The notes: generated from the sequence alone by a model not told the origin. 64,000 nt of DNA from MS024-2A sp965656215 (GCA_965656215.1 CBFHJD010000002.1:31577-95576), one strand, 5' to 3'. Shown: positions 34,770-43,867, counted from the stretch's first letter. Translations and numbers: made by a program.

Positions 34770-37673
34770 ATGAAGTATATCTTAAGTTTCTTATCCTGTT
34801 TTTCTTTTCTTATTCAAGCTCAGACAATTGACCCCCTTAAGGTTGCTGTATTAGATCAGGATGCACAGCAAAAATGGGTAGATAGTGTTTACAGTAGTTT
34901 AACATTGGATGAAAAAGTAGGTCAATTATTTATGCCTATGGTATTCACTGAAAAAGACAGTCTGCATTACAAGCAAACCATGAAGCTTGTTAAAGAACAA
35001 AAAGTAGGTGGGCTTATTTTTTCTCTGGGTGGACCAGTGGAACAAAGTCATTGGCTGAATGAATTTCAGTCAGAGGCTAAAACTCCATTATTAATAGCAA
35101 TGGACGCAGAGTGGGGGGTAGCAATGCGTTTGGATTCTGTTCAAGCCTTTCCTTGGCCCATGACACTTGGCGCGGTCAAAGATTCCTTATTGCTTAGAAA
35201 AATAGGCCGACGTATGGGGGAACAAGAAAAAAGACTTGGGATTCATTACAGTTTTAGTCCAGTACTTGACATCAATACCAACCCCAAAAATCCGATTATA
35301 GGAAACCGTTCCTTTGGTGCTTCAAAAGAGCGCGTGAGCAAACAAGCAATGGCGATCATGAAAGGGCATCACGATGCCGGGATCCTCACCTCAGGAAAAC
35401 ATTTTCCAGGACATGGAGATACCGCTCAAGATTCACATAAAACACTTCCCTCGGTAATGTTTACCTCTGAACGGATTAAGACTGTTGAGCTTGCTCCTTA
35501 CAGGGAATTAATTGACGCTGGATTATCATCAATTATGGTAGCCCATTTGAATATTCCCTCATTAGCAGAGAATGGATTACCAACCTCTTTGTCTAAAGAG
35601 GTAATTCAAAAACTTTTGATTGATGAAATGGGTTTTAAAGGATTAGTTGTGACGGACGCACTCAACATGAAAGGGGTTTCTGAATATTCTAAAGTTAAAA
35701 ATATAGACCTGACTGCCTTTAATGCAGGACACGACATGTTATTAATATCTAATGACATCCCCAAAGGAATAAAAGCCATTACAAATGCCTATAGACGAGG
35801 AGAAATTACCGAAACCAGATTAGCTCTTTCTGTAAAAAAAATATTAAAAGCAAAATATAAAGTAGGCTTGTCTTCGTATAAACCTGTACTCACTCAAAAT
35901 CTAATTCAAGATTTGAACACCCCTCTGGATACAGCATTATACACCGAGGCTATGGGAAAAGCCTTGACATTGATAAAAAACAAAAATGCTCTTTTGCCTT
36001 TAAGAAAAGTGAATAATCTAGGTCACCTTCCCTTGGGAGATGCTTCTAGTAACTCATTTCAATCTCAATTAGCAAAATATCAAAAGGTGACCACCCTCTC
36101 AGGTGTTACTTTAGCTAATGTTTTGGAGAAGACGCAAAGTATTGACACCCTCATTGTTAGTTTTCATCGATCGAATGAAAACCCCTGGAAAGCAGCAAAT
36201 CTTAATAATGAAGAGCTAAATATTATTAAAAAAATAGCGGCAAACAAAACCGTGATTTTAGATTTATTTGTTAAACCGTATGCATTAAAAGCAATTGAAA
36301 ATATAAGTGGAATAGAGGCCCTTTTATTAAGCTATCAAAACAGTACTATTGCACAAAAATTAAGTGTTGACCTTTTGTTTGGGGCACAAGATAGTAATGG
36401 GGAACTTCCAGTAAAGATTTCTGATTCTTTAATTGAAGGGACTGGATTAAGACTTGAAGGAAATTTTAGACTTGGATATTCAATTCCAGCAAGTGTTGGT
36501 ATAGATGCTGAAAAATTGAGTGAAGTAGATCGACTTGCACTTCAAGCCATTGATTCAATGATGACTCCAGGTATGCAGGTTTTGGCTGTTCGTAAAGGAA
36601 AAATATTTTATCAAAAAAACTTTGGATTTCACACCTATCAAAAAAAGCAAAAAGTAGTATCATCTGACCTGTATGACTTGGCGTCTCTAACAAAAATATT
36701 AGGGACACTGCCACTTATCATGCAATCAATTAGTGAGGGGGTGCTGTCGCTAGAGACTTCAATAGCCGAGTTACTTCCTGATTGGAGTGATTCCAACAAA
36801 GCCTCATTAACGCTAAGACAAATGCTCTCCCACTACGCGAGGCTGACTCCTTGGATCCCTTTTTATAAAGAGACACTGAACAGAGCGGGGTTTCCAAAAA
36901 GATCGATCTATCAATCCAAATCGTCTTCGAAGTTTTCTATGGTAGTTGCTGAAAATTTATTTTTAAAAACAGGATATGAAAAGGAGTTGTATGATCAAAT
37001 TGAAGCAAGTGAATTGAGGGATACGCTCGCTTATAAATATTCAGATTTACCCTACTACATTCTTAAAAAATATTTCGAAAATTCATCCAAAAGACCCTAT
37101 GATAAGTTGGTTGAAGAAAAGGTGTTCAAGCCTCTTGGTTTAAATCAAATCACATATACCCCATTAAATAAATTTGATGCAAAACAAATCGTTCCCTCAG
37201 AGATTGATCGTTATTTTCGACATCGAGAATTGGATGGCTATGTTCACGATATGGGTGCCGCTATGCAAAATGGTATCGGGGGTCACGCAGGACTTTTTGG
37301 CAATGCTGAATCCGTTGCTTCAATGATGCAAATGTATCTTCAAGGAGGAATGTTTAATGGAGTTCAGTTGCTGGATTCAGAAATTATAGACTCTTTTAAT
37401 GTATGTTCCTATTGTTCTGAAGGAAATAGAAGAGGGGTTGGATTTGATAAACCTCAGTTAGAGGGAACGCATGTTTCGACCTGCGGTTGTGTTTCCAATA
37501 AAAGTTTTGGACATTCTGGTTATACAGGAACTTATGCTTGGGCTGATCCTGAAAAAGAGATGGTAATCGTAATTTTAACGAATAGAACCTATCCTGATGA
37601 CGACTTTACTTTCAGCAAAAGAAATATAAGAACCCGTATGCAAGAACTTTTTTATAATGCAATAATTAATTAA
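34770..37673 (+). CDS. GH3 beta-N-acetylglucosaminidase fused to a beta-lactamase-fold serine hydrolase
   Basis: A 967-residue secreted protein (signal peptide 1-17). Residues about 30-370 are a GH3 catalytic domain of the NagZ type: SGKHFPGHGDTAQDSHKTLP at 208-227, which supplies the histidine acid/base of bacterial NagZ, and VVTDALNMKG with nucleophile D296. A GH3 C-terminal-like domain spans about 385-560. Residues about 580-960 form a penicillin-binding/beta-lactamase domain with S639-x-x-K642 (ASLTK), Y757-S-D (KYSDLP) and HSGYTG near 915 replacing KTG. The combination suggests one enzyme trimming both the glycan and peptide parts of peptidoglycan fragments. Esterase or D-aminopeptidase activity is equally possible for the second domain. 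Confidence 0.88.
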   Translation: MKYILSFLSCFSFLIQAQTIDPLKVAVLDQDAQQKWVDSVYSSLTLDEKVGQLFMPMVFTEKDSLHYKQTMKLVKEQKVGGLIFSLGGPVEQSHWLNEFQSEAKTPLLIAMDAEWGVAMRLDSVQAFPWPMTLGAVKDSLLLRKIGRRMGEQEKRLGIHYSFSPVLDINTNPKNPIIGNRSFGASKERVSKQAMAIMKGHHDAGILTSGKHFPGHGDTAQDSHKTLPSVMFTSERIKTVELAPYRELIDAGLSSIMVAHLNIPSLAENGLPTSLSKEVIQKLLIDEMGFKGLVVTDALNMKGVSEYSKVKNIDLTAFNAGHDMLLISNDIPKGIKAITNAYRRGEITETRLALSVKKILKAKYKVGLSSYKPVLTQNLIQDLNTPLDTALYTEAMGKALTLIKNKNALLPLRKVNNLGHLPLGDASSNSFQSQLAKYQKVTTLSGVTLANVLEKTQSIDTLIVSFHRSNENPWKAANLNNEELNIIKKIAANKTVILDLFVKPYALKAIENISGIEALLLSYQNSTIAQKLSVDLLFGAQDSNGELPVKISDSLIEGTGLRLEGNFRLGYSIPASVGIDAEKLSEVDRLALQAIDSMMTPGMQVLAVRKGKIFYQKNFGFHTYQKKQKVVSSDLYDLASLTKILGTLPLIMQSISEGVLSLETSIAELLPDWSDSNKASLTLRQMLSHYARLTPWIPFYKETLNRAGFPKRSIYQSKSSSKFSMVVAENLFLKTGYEKELYDQIEASELRDTLAYKYSDLPYYILKKYFENSSKRPYDKLVEEKVFKPLGLNQITYTPLNKFDAKQIVPSEIDRYFRHRELDGYVHDMGAAMQNGIGGHAGLFGNAESVASMMQMYLQGGMFNGVQLLDSEIIDSFNVCSYCSEGNRRGVGFDKPQLEGTHVSTCGCVSNKSFGHSGYTGTYAWADPEKEMVIVILTNRTYPDDDFTFSKRNIRTRMQELFYNAIIN

Positions 37674-37685
37674 AATCTATAAAAT

Positions 37686-38822
37686 TTGAATATAGCAATT
37701 GTTTGTTATCCGACTTTTGGTGGAAGTGGAGTTGTAGCGACCGAACTCGGTATCGCGCTTTCAGCTAAAGGACACAATATTCACTTTATCACGTATCATC
37801 AGCCGGTACGCTTGGAAGCACTTCAGCATCCCAACATACATTTTCATGAAGTGAATGTTCCAGACTACCCCTTGTTTAAATACCAGCCTTATGAATTAGC
37901 CCTTTCTAGTCGTTTACTAGATGTGGTAAAAAATGCCCAAATTGACGTACTTCATGTTCATTATGCCATACCTCATGCTTATGCTGCGTATATGGCTAAA
38001 AAAATGCTTTTGGATGAAGGAATTGAAATTCCGATAGTGACAACCTTGCACGGAACGGATATTACTCTCGTAGGGAGTCATCCTTTTTACCGGCCAGCAG
38101 TTACTTTTAGCATCAATCATTCTGATCGAGTTACAGCAGTTTCAGAGAGTTTAAGACAAGATACCTTGCGTCTTTTTGACATTAAAACAAAAATTGATGT
38201 TATTCCAAACTTTATTGATACAAAGAAAATAGATCGTGTCGAACTGCCATGTAAGCGAAGTTTACTTGCAAAAAAAGAGGAAAAAATACTCACCCATATC
38301 AGCAACTTCAGACCTCTTAAAAGAATTATGGATGTCATTTCTATATTTGAGCTTTTAAATAAGGACATTCCGTGTAAGTTAATGATGGTAGGTGAGGGAC
38401 CCGAAAAGATAAAAGCAGTTGAGTATGTTGAAAAAGAAGGGTTGGAAGAAAAAATTCTATTTTTAGGCAATAGTAATGAAATTGATAAAATTTTGTGCTA
38501 CTCTGATTTATTTCTACTTCCCTCGGAAAAAGAGAGCTTTGGTCTTTCTGCCCTTGAGGCTATGGCACACGGTGTTCCTGTGATTTCGTCAAATGCTGGA
38601 GGACTTTCAGAAGTAAACAAAGAGGGATATTCTGGTTACCTAGCTCAGATCGGAGACATTGATACTATGGTTGCTCGAGCAAGAGAATTGCTTTTAAATG
38701 AAGACCTGCACAATCAATTTAAAAAGCAAGCAAAAAAACAAGCAAGTTTATTTTCCTTAGAAAAAATAATAGATCAATACGAAACTGTTTACGCTGATGC
38801 TATCGCATCAATAAGGTTTTAA
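37686..38822 (+). CDS. bshA: N-acetyl-alpha-D-glucosaminyl L-malate synthase BshA
   Basis: A 378-residue GT4 glycosyltransferase catalysing the first step of bacillithiol synthesis, the joining of UDP-GlcNAc and L-malate. The N-terminus NIAIVCYPTFGGSGVVATEL is diagnostic of BshA. The UDP-sugar site is in the C-terminal domain (SNFRPLKR, MMVGEGPEK and the ESFGLSALEAMAHGVPVIS segment with its EX7E glutamates). The start codon is TTG at 37686, the only start that restores the full family N-terminus. Bacillithiol is the usual low-molecular thiol of many Bacteroidota. The later genes bshB and bshC are not in this window. Confidence 0.93.
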   Translation: MNIAIVCYPTFGGSGVVATELGIALSAKGHNIHFITYHQPVRLEALQHPNIHFHEVNVPDYPLFKYQPYELALSSRLLDVVKNAQIDVLHVHYAIPHAYAAYMAKKMLLDEGIEIPIVTTLHGTDITLVGSHPFYRPAVTFSINHSDRVTAVSESLRQDTLRLFDIKTKIDVIPNFIDTKKIDRVELPCKRSLLAKKEEKILTHISNFRPLKRIMDVISIFELLNKDIPCKLMMVGEGPEKIKAVEYVEKEGLEEKILFLGNSNEIDKILCYSDLFLLPSEKESFGLSALEAMAHGVPVISSNAGGLSEVNKEGYSGYLAQIGDIDTMVARARELLLNEDLHNQFKKQAKKQASLFSLEKIIDQYETVYADAIASIRF

Positions 38823-38838
38823 GAGTAACGCTATGGGC

Positions 38839-40920
38839 TTATTGCGGATGATAAATCCTTTTTGCCGCAGCATAAATCGCATCTTTATTTAGGGTCATTT
38901 TTTTGGTTTTAAACTGAGAATACATTTTCATTTGATCTGCATAATGAGGTGATTCTTCGTGGTCTGAACTGCCATAAGATATTACTGATTCTATTTCTGG
39001 TCCACTCGCTGTAAATCGAACTAGTTCTATATAAGATTCACCACTGACAACTTTAACTTTACCGTCCTTATGAGGTTGCGCAGCCATTGCGGTAATCACA
39101 TCGGGCAATCCGTAAATTGGAAGTTCCTTTGCACCTCGAACAAGTTTTTGATAGGTTCCCAGTTGTACTTGAGTAGTGTTAAAATATTTTAAAAGGTATG
39201 TTTTTGTTTCCTTAAGAGCCTTGATTAGAATTGAAGGAGGAAAAATTTTTTGCTCTGGAAGATTCCTGTAATAAGGTCTTAATTGATTGTAAAAAACAGC
39301 GAAAATTCCTGCTCCAACTGAAGTTGCATCTGCTTTTCTATCCCACGTTTGTAAGCTATTGATAAGACTGCTGACCTCAGGGTACGCTTCTGGGTTTAGA
39401 CGGTCCAAATGGTTGATGTTCATCCAGCTAAATACATAGGGTTTGGGATATTCTCTGTCGTATTTAATTGTTTTAAAATTGTTATAACTGATCTTGTCAT
39501 ACTGATCAATCAGACTTTTTAATCTGGTGGAACGATTGTTGTCATAAGTTTCAAATCCCATATTGACAGAGAAATCAGCTTCATTAGGATTGTCTAAGGA
39601 GTCACTCGATCGAAATGGGCTGTGGTTTGCATTGTAAAAATAGCCTGACTTTGGCTGAATTACTTGTGGAAGTTCTTCAATATCATATGTTTCTGTCCAC
39701 AATGTTTTTCTGGTATTACCTGGCACTACTTTTTCCCAATCATAAGCTTTCGCCCGTTTTGGAATTAAGCCGTTAGAAATATAGAATATGGTATCGTTTT
39801 TATCTGCATATCCAATGTTGTAACCTGGTAATGCTTTCATTTTTAATATTTTATAAAACTCAGTAAAATTTGATGCTTTATTCATTCGCCACCATTGTTC
39901 GAGAGCTCTAATCTCGTATAATGCGGGCGTTCGAATAGCATACATTCCAGTTTTACTTTTTAGTGCAGGACCATAGATGCTTTGGTAATATGTTTTTTTT
40001 ATTTTAATTGGAATTCCTAAAAAACGAACTACCAGTGTTGCTTCTTGGGGTTTCAATTCTAAATATTCACCATCAACTTTGTATTTAAGTTTATCTTTTG
40101 GATGCATTTCTAGAGCGAAAACATCTGTTTTGTCTGGTTGATTGACCGTATGTGCCCAGCCTAAATTTTCATTTACTCCAATTAAAATATTGGGACTTCC
40201 TGCAAAAAGGGCTCCCAAAATATTGGTTCCTTCTTCACTGCATAAATGTGCCTCATACCAAGAAACTGGCCCATCTAACGGTTGATGGGTATTGATGGCT
40301 AAAAAGGTTGATCCGTCCTCAGTTTTAGTACTGTTAAAAGCAAAAGTATTAGACCCTTTAGGGGCTTCTTCAGCGCTAAAATCGTAATTGAGATTATTTT
40401 GTGTAATCCGTTGTACCCATTGATCACCTTTAGAGGAAATGAATAACTGCAACTGGGCATAACGTATCATTTTTTTTGGAGTCACAGGAAAGAGTCCTTG
40501 ATGTAAGACTTCCTCCGGATGAGATGAAGCATAGCTGTTAATCCCTTTGGCATAAGCTTCAATTATTTTTTTGTAGTCTGGATGAATATCTTTTTCGTAA
40601 CGTGATTCGTAAAGCCCTTCGGAGTTTATAAATTGAGCAATAAAGTCAGCACCGAGACCTTTGTTGCCCAAATAGTTAGAAAGCATATTATTTCCTGCTA
40701 AATAGCTTATTTGAATGGTCTTGAAATCGTCTTCGGAATGGGCATAAGCCAAGCCGTAAGCCACTTCAGCATCAGTAGCTGCAAAAATATGAGGGACTCC
40801 ATATTCATCTCGTACAATGTCGATTTTTGTGGGATCAATTTGACTTAATACAAAGCCACAATAAACCAATCCAAATAAAAAAAAGAGGGATGTTTTCAAA
40901 GTTTTTTTCGAATATATCAA
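38839..40920 (-). CDS. Penicillin acylase family Ntn-hydrolase
   Basis: A 693-residue secreted amidase of the penicillin G acylase/acyl-homoserine-lactone acylase family. The signal segment LFFLFGLVYCGFVLS precedes IDIVRDEYGVPHIFAATDAE, the standard alpha-subunit opening. The nucleophile of the self-cleaved precursor is S190 in PKGSNTFAFN, and the beta subunit begins there. NTHQPLDGPVSWYEAHL is the following oxyanion/catalytic region. Members hydrolyse amide bonds of acylated amines, quorum-sensing lactones or antibiotics, and the true substrate here is unknown. It is divergent from the DUF1080 gene. Confidence 0.9.
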   Translation of the reverse strand: MIYSKKTLKTSLFFLFGLVYCGFVLSQIDPTKIDIVRDEYGVPHIFAATDAEVAYGLAYAHSEDDFKTIQISYLAGNNMLSNYLGNKGLGADFIAQFINSEGLYESRYEKDIHPDYKKIIEAYAKGINSYASSHPEEVLHQGLFPVTPKKMIRYAQLQLFISSKGDQWVQRITQNNLNYDFSAEEAPKGSNTFAFNSTKTEDGSTFLAINTHQPLDGPVSWYEAHLCSEEGTNILGALFAGSPNILIGVNENLGWAHTVNQPDKTDVFALEMHPKDKLKYKVDGEYLELKPQEATLVVRFLGIPIKIKKTYYQSIYGPALKSKTGMYAIRTPALYEIRALEQWWRMNKASNFTEFYKILKMKALPGYNIGYADKNDTIFYISNGLIPKRAKAYDWEKVVPGNTRKTLWTETYDIEELPQVIQPKSGYFYNANHSPFRSSDSLDNPNEADFSVNMGFETYDNNRSTRLKSLIDQYDKISYNNFKTIKYDREYPKPYVFSWMNINHLDRLNPEAYPEVSSLINSLQTWDRKADATSVGAGIFAVFYNQLRPYYRNLPEQKIFPPSILIKALKETKTYLLKYFNTTQVQLGTYQKLVRGAKELPIYGLPDVITAMAAQPHKDGKVKVVSGESYIELVRFTASGPEIESVISYGSSDHEESPHYADQMKMYSQFKTKKMTLNKDAIYAAAKRIYHPQ

Positions 40921-40990
40921 TTCTTTTTTGTTTTTAAATTTTAAGATTAAAATCTTATTTAAGTATATTGTGGATTCAAAAGTTAGATAT

Positions 40991-41581
40991 ATGAAAACTT
41001 ACATATTAGTTGCAATTGCGATGGTCAATTTTTTCGCACTTTCTGCACAAAAATCCATTTTTAATGGTAAAAACTTGGACGGCTGGACAATACACGGTAC
41101 AGAATTATGGTATGTTGAAGACGGATTGTTGGTTTGTGAAAGCGGACCCGATAAGGCTTATGGTTATCTTTCTACTAACGCTTATTACGATGATTTTGAA
41201 TTGACACTTGAATTCAAACAAGAAGCAAACGGGAATAGTGGTGTTTTTATTCGTTCCACAGTTGAGGGAACTAAAGTAAGCGGGTGGCAAGTAGAAGTTG
41301 CTCCTCCAGGGAGTGATACAGGCGGTGTTTATGAATCTTACGGAAGGGGTTGGCTTATAAAACCAGAAAAAGAAAAAGATAATGCACTAAAAATGGGTGA
41401 ATGGAATTTAATGAAAATTCGAGTTGTGGGTGATACCATTACAACTTGGCTTAACGGAACACCAATGATTGAACTTGAGGACGAAAAAATTGGACAGGGC
41501 AAAGGATCAGTTGCGCTTCAAATTCACGATGGAGGTGGAATTAAAGTGCGCTGGAGAAATTTAAATTTAACTTCCCTTTAG
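40991..41581 (+). CDS. DUF1080 (3-keto-disaccharide hydrolase-like) secreted protein
   Basis: A concanavalin-like beta-sandwich protein. I start it at the ATG of 40991, which yields 196 residues with a clean signal peptide (MKTYILVAIAMVNFFALSA). The upstream in-frame ATG at 40928 lies 8 bases from the divergent acylase start and adds a Lys-rich stretch unlike a leader. Family wording includes FNGKNLDGWTIHG, EFKQEANGNSGVFIRS and GWQVEVAPPG. DUF1080 proteins bind or hydrolyse 3-keto sugars, but the activity of this short single-domain member is unknown. A strong terminator follows. Confidence 0.85.
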   Translation: MKTYILVAIAMVNFFALSAQKSIFNGKNLDGWTIHGTELWYVEDGLLVCESGPDKAYGYLSTNAYYDDFELTLEFKQEANGNSGVFIRSTVEGTKVSGWQVEVAPPGSDTGGVYESYGRGWLIKPEKEKDNALKMGEWNLMKIRVVGDTITTWLNGTPMIELEDEKIGQGKGSVALQIHDGGGIKVRWRNLNLTSL

Positions 41582-41644
41582 ATAATTCAGAACATTCATC
41601 TAAACATGTAGTTTTGGTTTATTACTAAAGCTTACTGATACCAA

Positions 41645-41680
41645 TAAAAAAACCCTCTAATACTTTAGAGGGTTTTTTAT
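41645..41680. terminator. Strong rho-independent terminator, probably bidirectional
   Basis: CCCTCTAA (41653-41660) pairs perfectly with TTAGAGGG (41665-41672) around a 4-base loop, and the stem is extended by A6/T6 on either side. It separates the plus-strand DUF1080 gene from the convergent pterin dehydratase gene. Confidence 0.88.
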
Positions 41681-41744
41681 TGTATAAAATAAATCATCTT
41701 GTTTTTTGGTAAAACAATAAATACTCATCAAACTAAAACTCTTT

Positions 41745-42035
41745 TTAAAGAGGTATTTGATCAATGGCTCTGGCGAGTTCAAAATCCTTGATTGTTAAGA
41801 TGTTTCCGCTGTCGTGTGTTGTTAGTTGGACCTGTACCATGTTAAAATCAACAACCATTGTTGGGTGATGGTTCTGGGTGTTAGCAAGTGCAGCAACTGC
41901 ATTTACAAATTTCATTGTGGCTTGATAGTCTTGAAATTTAAATTCAGATTTCAGGAATTGATCATTGCTTCTCCAAACTTGATTAAGGTTTTCTGTTAAC
42001 TCCTTTATTATTTGTTGGTTTAAAACAGGATCCAT
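41745..42035 (-). CDS. phhB: Pterin-4a-carbinolamine dehydratase
   Basis: Dehydrates 4a-hydroxytetrahydrobiopterin, regenerating the pterin cofactor of aromatic amino acid hydroxylases (EC 4.2.1.96). The 96-residue single domain is standard. The active-site signature is intact: FVNAVAALANTQNHHPTMVV with H56-H57-P58, then TTHDSGNIL with H74 and D75, and a final DFELARAID. WRSNDQFLKSEFKF gives the N-terminal conserved region. No hydroxylase gene lies nearby, so the partner must be elsewhere in the genome. Confidence 0.93.
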   Translation of the reverse strand: MDPVLNQQIIKELTENLNQVWRSNDQFLKSEFKFQDYQATMKFVNAVAALANTQNHHPTMVVDFNMVQVQLTTHDSGNILTIKDFELARAIDQIPL

Positions 42036-42146
42036 TTTAGCGATATAAAAAACCAGTTATTATTCTGTACGCTAGATAAATTCCTGTTATCGTCCATATC
42101 CACCATCTGTTTTTAAGATACCATTCCATATAGTAATTTATTTTAA

Positions 42147-42389
42147 TTAATCGTTACATGCGCCTTCTTCAAAGTCTAACACACCGTTATTTGTTGCTAC
42201 ACAATCATTGGAGTAGGTTTTTCCATCACACCCACAAACGGGCGCATAGATTAGATAACACGCAGCTTCTAGATTGATTGCAGATTCATCTATACAGTCT
42301 GCCTCAGTTTCATCATCTAATTTTTTTGAACAAGAGCTCATCAGTGCGGCAAGTAAAATCAAAAGTATCGCACTATTTGTTGAATTCAT
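42147..42389 (-). CDS. Kazal-type protease-inhibitor-like lipoprotein
   Basis: A small protein of 80 residues when started at the ATG of 42387-42389. An in-frame ATG 33 bases earlier is less likely because it precedes the signal. It has a lipoprotein signal (AILLILLAALMSSC) and an acidic linker. A Kazal domain follows, with the pattern C-x-IYAPVCGCDGKTYSNDC and flanking cysteines (C in EADCIDES, AACYL, EEGACND). Kazal domains are compact disulfide-bonded inhibitors of serine proteases, mostly known from animals but found in some bacteria. It would sit on the cell surface or in the periplasm. The reactive-site loop residue lies in the AACYLIYAP stretch. Confidence 0.85.
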   Translation of the reverse strand: MNSTNSAILLILLAALMSSCSKKLDDETEADCIDESAINLEAACYLIYAPVCGCDGKTYSNDCVATNNGVLDFEEGACND

Positions 42390-42422
42390 ATTCTTTAAAT
42401 TTTCAAAAAGTTTTTGGAGCAT

Positions 42423-42718
42423 TAATTAAGGAATTTAATTTTTTAAATTTTGTACTGGTTTGAAAATCATTGCTATAAGTTTAATCAGCGAAAAAATTTT
42501 AACCAAATGACCTCTTAAATTAGTCATTTTATTCAAGCTTTTTTAATTTTTGCTGATAAAATTTAATGATCAGTTGTTTCTAAAACAAAAACCGCTTGAA
42601 GGCGATTAAAAAAAAAACAAATTGGTTTATGAATGCCTTACAATACATAAAACTTTTAAATTTAATAAAATTAAATTAAGTTTTAAAATGCAACTACATT
42701 TTATTTTTTAAAAAGAGA
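42423..42718. other. AT-rich spacer
   Basis: About 296 bases with no convincing gene, only homopolymeric A/T runs. A weak hairpin CGCTT-GA-AGGCG at 42593-42604 next to A and T runs could be a poor terminator for the YgjV-like gene, but I do not rely on it. Confidence 0.4.
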
Positions 42719-42943
42719 TTAGTTTTTTTTCTTTTTTATAAGTCCCCATAATTTAAAAGCCTGTATGACTATGATCACTACATTAAGAAAAATGATTGAA
42801 GGTGCATTTGCCATTACCCCATAAACCAACCAACAAAACGCTCCAATTAGATTTATAGCTCTAAGGCGAATCATGTCGTTAATTAAGAAGGAGGAGATGA
42901 CAAAGGTGGTAGCAATCCACCCAACAATTTCTAATAAATTCAT
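42719..42943 (-). CDS. Small membrane protein, YgjV/SemiSWEET-like
   Basis: A 74-residue protein with three predicted membrane helices: IVGWIATTFVISSFL, AINLIGAFCWLVYGVMA and IIFLNVVIIVIQAFKLWGL, followed by a basic cytoplasmic tail KKKKN. The triple-helix layout with a conserved WxxY-like middle helix resembles half-SWEET transporters and E. coli YgjV. Some relatives carry the label uroporphyrinogen decarboxylase, which is plainly wrong for a protein this small. Substrate unknown. Confidence 0.65.
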   Translation of the reverse strand: MNLLEIVGWIATTFVISSFLINDMIRLRAINLIGAFCWLVYGVMANAPSIIFLNVVIIVIQAFKLWGLIKKKKN

Positions 42944-43017
42944 CTTTTAAATGTAGGAAATAAAAAATGCATTTTATTGAAAAAAATAATATAAATCTGT
43001 TTAGGAACCTTTTATTT

Positions 43018-43179
43018 TTATAATTCTTTTTTAAAAAATGCTTGTAAAATCCCTCCATCACCAGGAGAAGTTGAAACCAATTCCCAGCCCTGTTTTCCCA
43101 GTCTATTGAACTCTTCTTCTGTAATGACTGATTTTTTAAAGAGTTTATTTCTTAAAATTTTGTATTGAAATAATTTCAT
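43018..43179 (-). CDS. DUF4177-like small protein, 53 residues
   Basis: A 53-codon frame with an ATG start. The product MKLFQYKILRNKLFKK is followed by EEEFNRLGKQGWELVSTSPG and a final aromatic strand ending FFKKEL. The Y-K-I ... L-(G)-K-x-G-W-E-L-V pattern is characteristic of DUF4177, a tiny single-domain family of unknown role. Because it is so short it is easily omitted from automated annotation. It is divergent from the lipoprotein gene at 43277. Confidence 0.72.
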   Translation of the reverse strand: MKLFQYKILRNKLFKKSVITEEEFNRLGKQGWELVSTSPGDGGILQAFFKKEL

Positions 43180-43276
43180 GATAAGATTTAATTTAAAATT
43201 AGTGTCCTATTTTTTTGGAATAGAATTAAAACATTCATACATTATTAGCATATTAACCCCAAATATTATAGTACTT

Positions 43277-43768
43277 ATGAAAAACCTAATTCTTTTCTGC
43301 AGTTTGATTTTAATCACTGCATGTTCAAAAAGCGAAACCGCCTTTAATTTAGAATCTTTTGATGCGGTTGTTAAACAAACCTCTTATAGTAGTAAAGGAG
43401 CACCTAAAACAGAAATCATTACTACAATTAACGGGGTAAGTCATACTTTAACCCTAGATGAGGATTTATTCTATGATTTAGACGAAGATGAGTTTGTGCA
43501 TTTAATGCAGCAATACAGTGTAGAGTTTGAAGTAGAAGGCACCATGGTGCAAGTTGCGGTATTTTTTGATATCTTAACCGATAGAGATAATGACTCCGTA
43601 GTTACTTCTTTACCAGAAGGAGAAGATGGGAAGCCATTGCTAGTTGAAAATATAATGACCATTTATATTAATGGTGAAATCACCGAAGTTAACGTAGATA
43701 ATGCAACGGTAAATTATCCAAATGTAAGTTTTGACGATTCCAAATATTCATTTGACATTTCTCTATAA
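43277..43768 (+). CDS. Hypothetical acidic lipoprotein
   Basis: A 163-residue protein when started at the ATG of 43277, which gives a textbook lipoprotein signal (LILFCSLILITACSKSE). The frame is open further upstream to 43178, but the added residues overlap the divergent DUF4177-like gene and precede a good signal peptide. The mature part is acidic (DEDLFYDLDEDEF, DRDNDSVV, EGEDGKP) and beta-rich, with no motif I recognise. It may bind calcium through its Asp-rich loops, but that is only a guess. A hairpin with a T-run follows its stop codon. Confidence 0.65.
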   Translation: MKNLILFCSLILITACSKSETAFNLESFDAVVKQTSYSSKGAPKTEIITTINGVSHTLTLDEDLFYDLDEDEFVHLMQQYSVEFEVEGTMVQVAVFFDILTDRDNDSVVTSLPEGEDGKPLLVENIMTIYINGEITEVNVDNATVNYPNVSFDDSKYSFDISL

Positions 43769-43794
43769 CTGCCTTTAAAAATTTTAAAAAGAGG

Positions 43795-43832
43795 TCGTCT
43801 AAAAAGTAATTTTTAGGCGATTTTCTTTTTTT
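43795..43832 (+). terminator. Rho-independent terminator after the lipoprotein gene
   Basis: TCGTCTAAAAA (43795-43805) pairs with TTTTTAGGCGA (43810-43820) with one G-T pair and a 4-base loop, followed by TTTTCTTTTTTT. It lies 27 bases after the lipoprotein stop. Confidence 0.7.
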
Positions 43833-43867
43833 GATTTGTTCAAGTATATTTTGTGTTCTTTTGATTT

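Noticed and set aside
42593..42604. CGCTT-GA-AGGCG hairpin as terminator
   Set aside because: The loop is too small and the stem short; it could arise by chance in AT-rich DNA.
43795..43820. Inverted repeat as an IS terminal repeat
   Set aside because: It is a compact hairpin with a T-run right after a stop codon, fitting a terminator better; no matching repeat was found on the other side of the transposase remnant.
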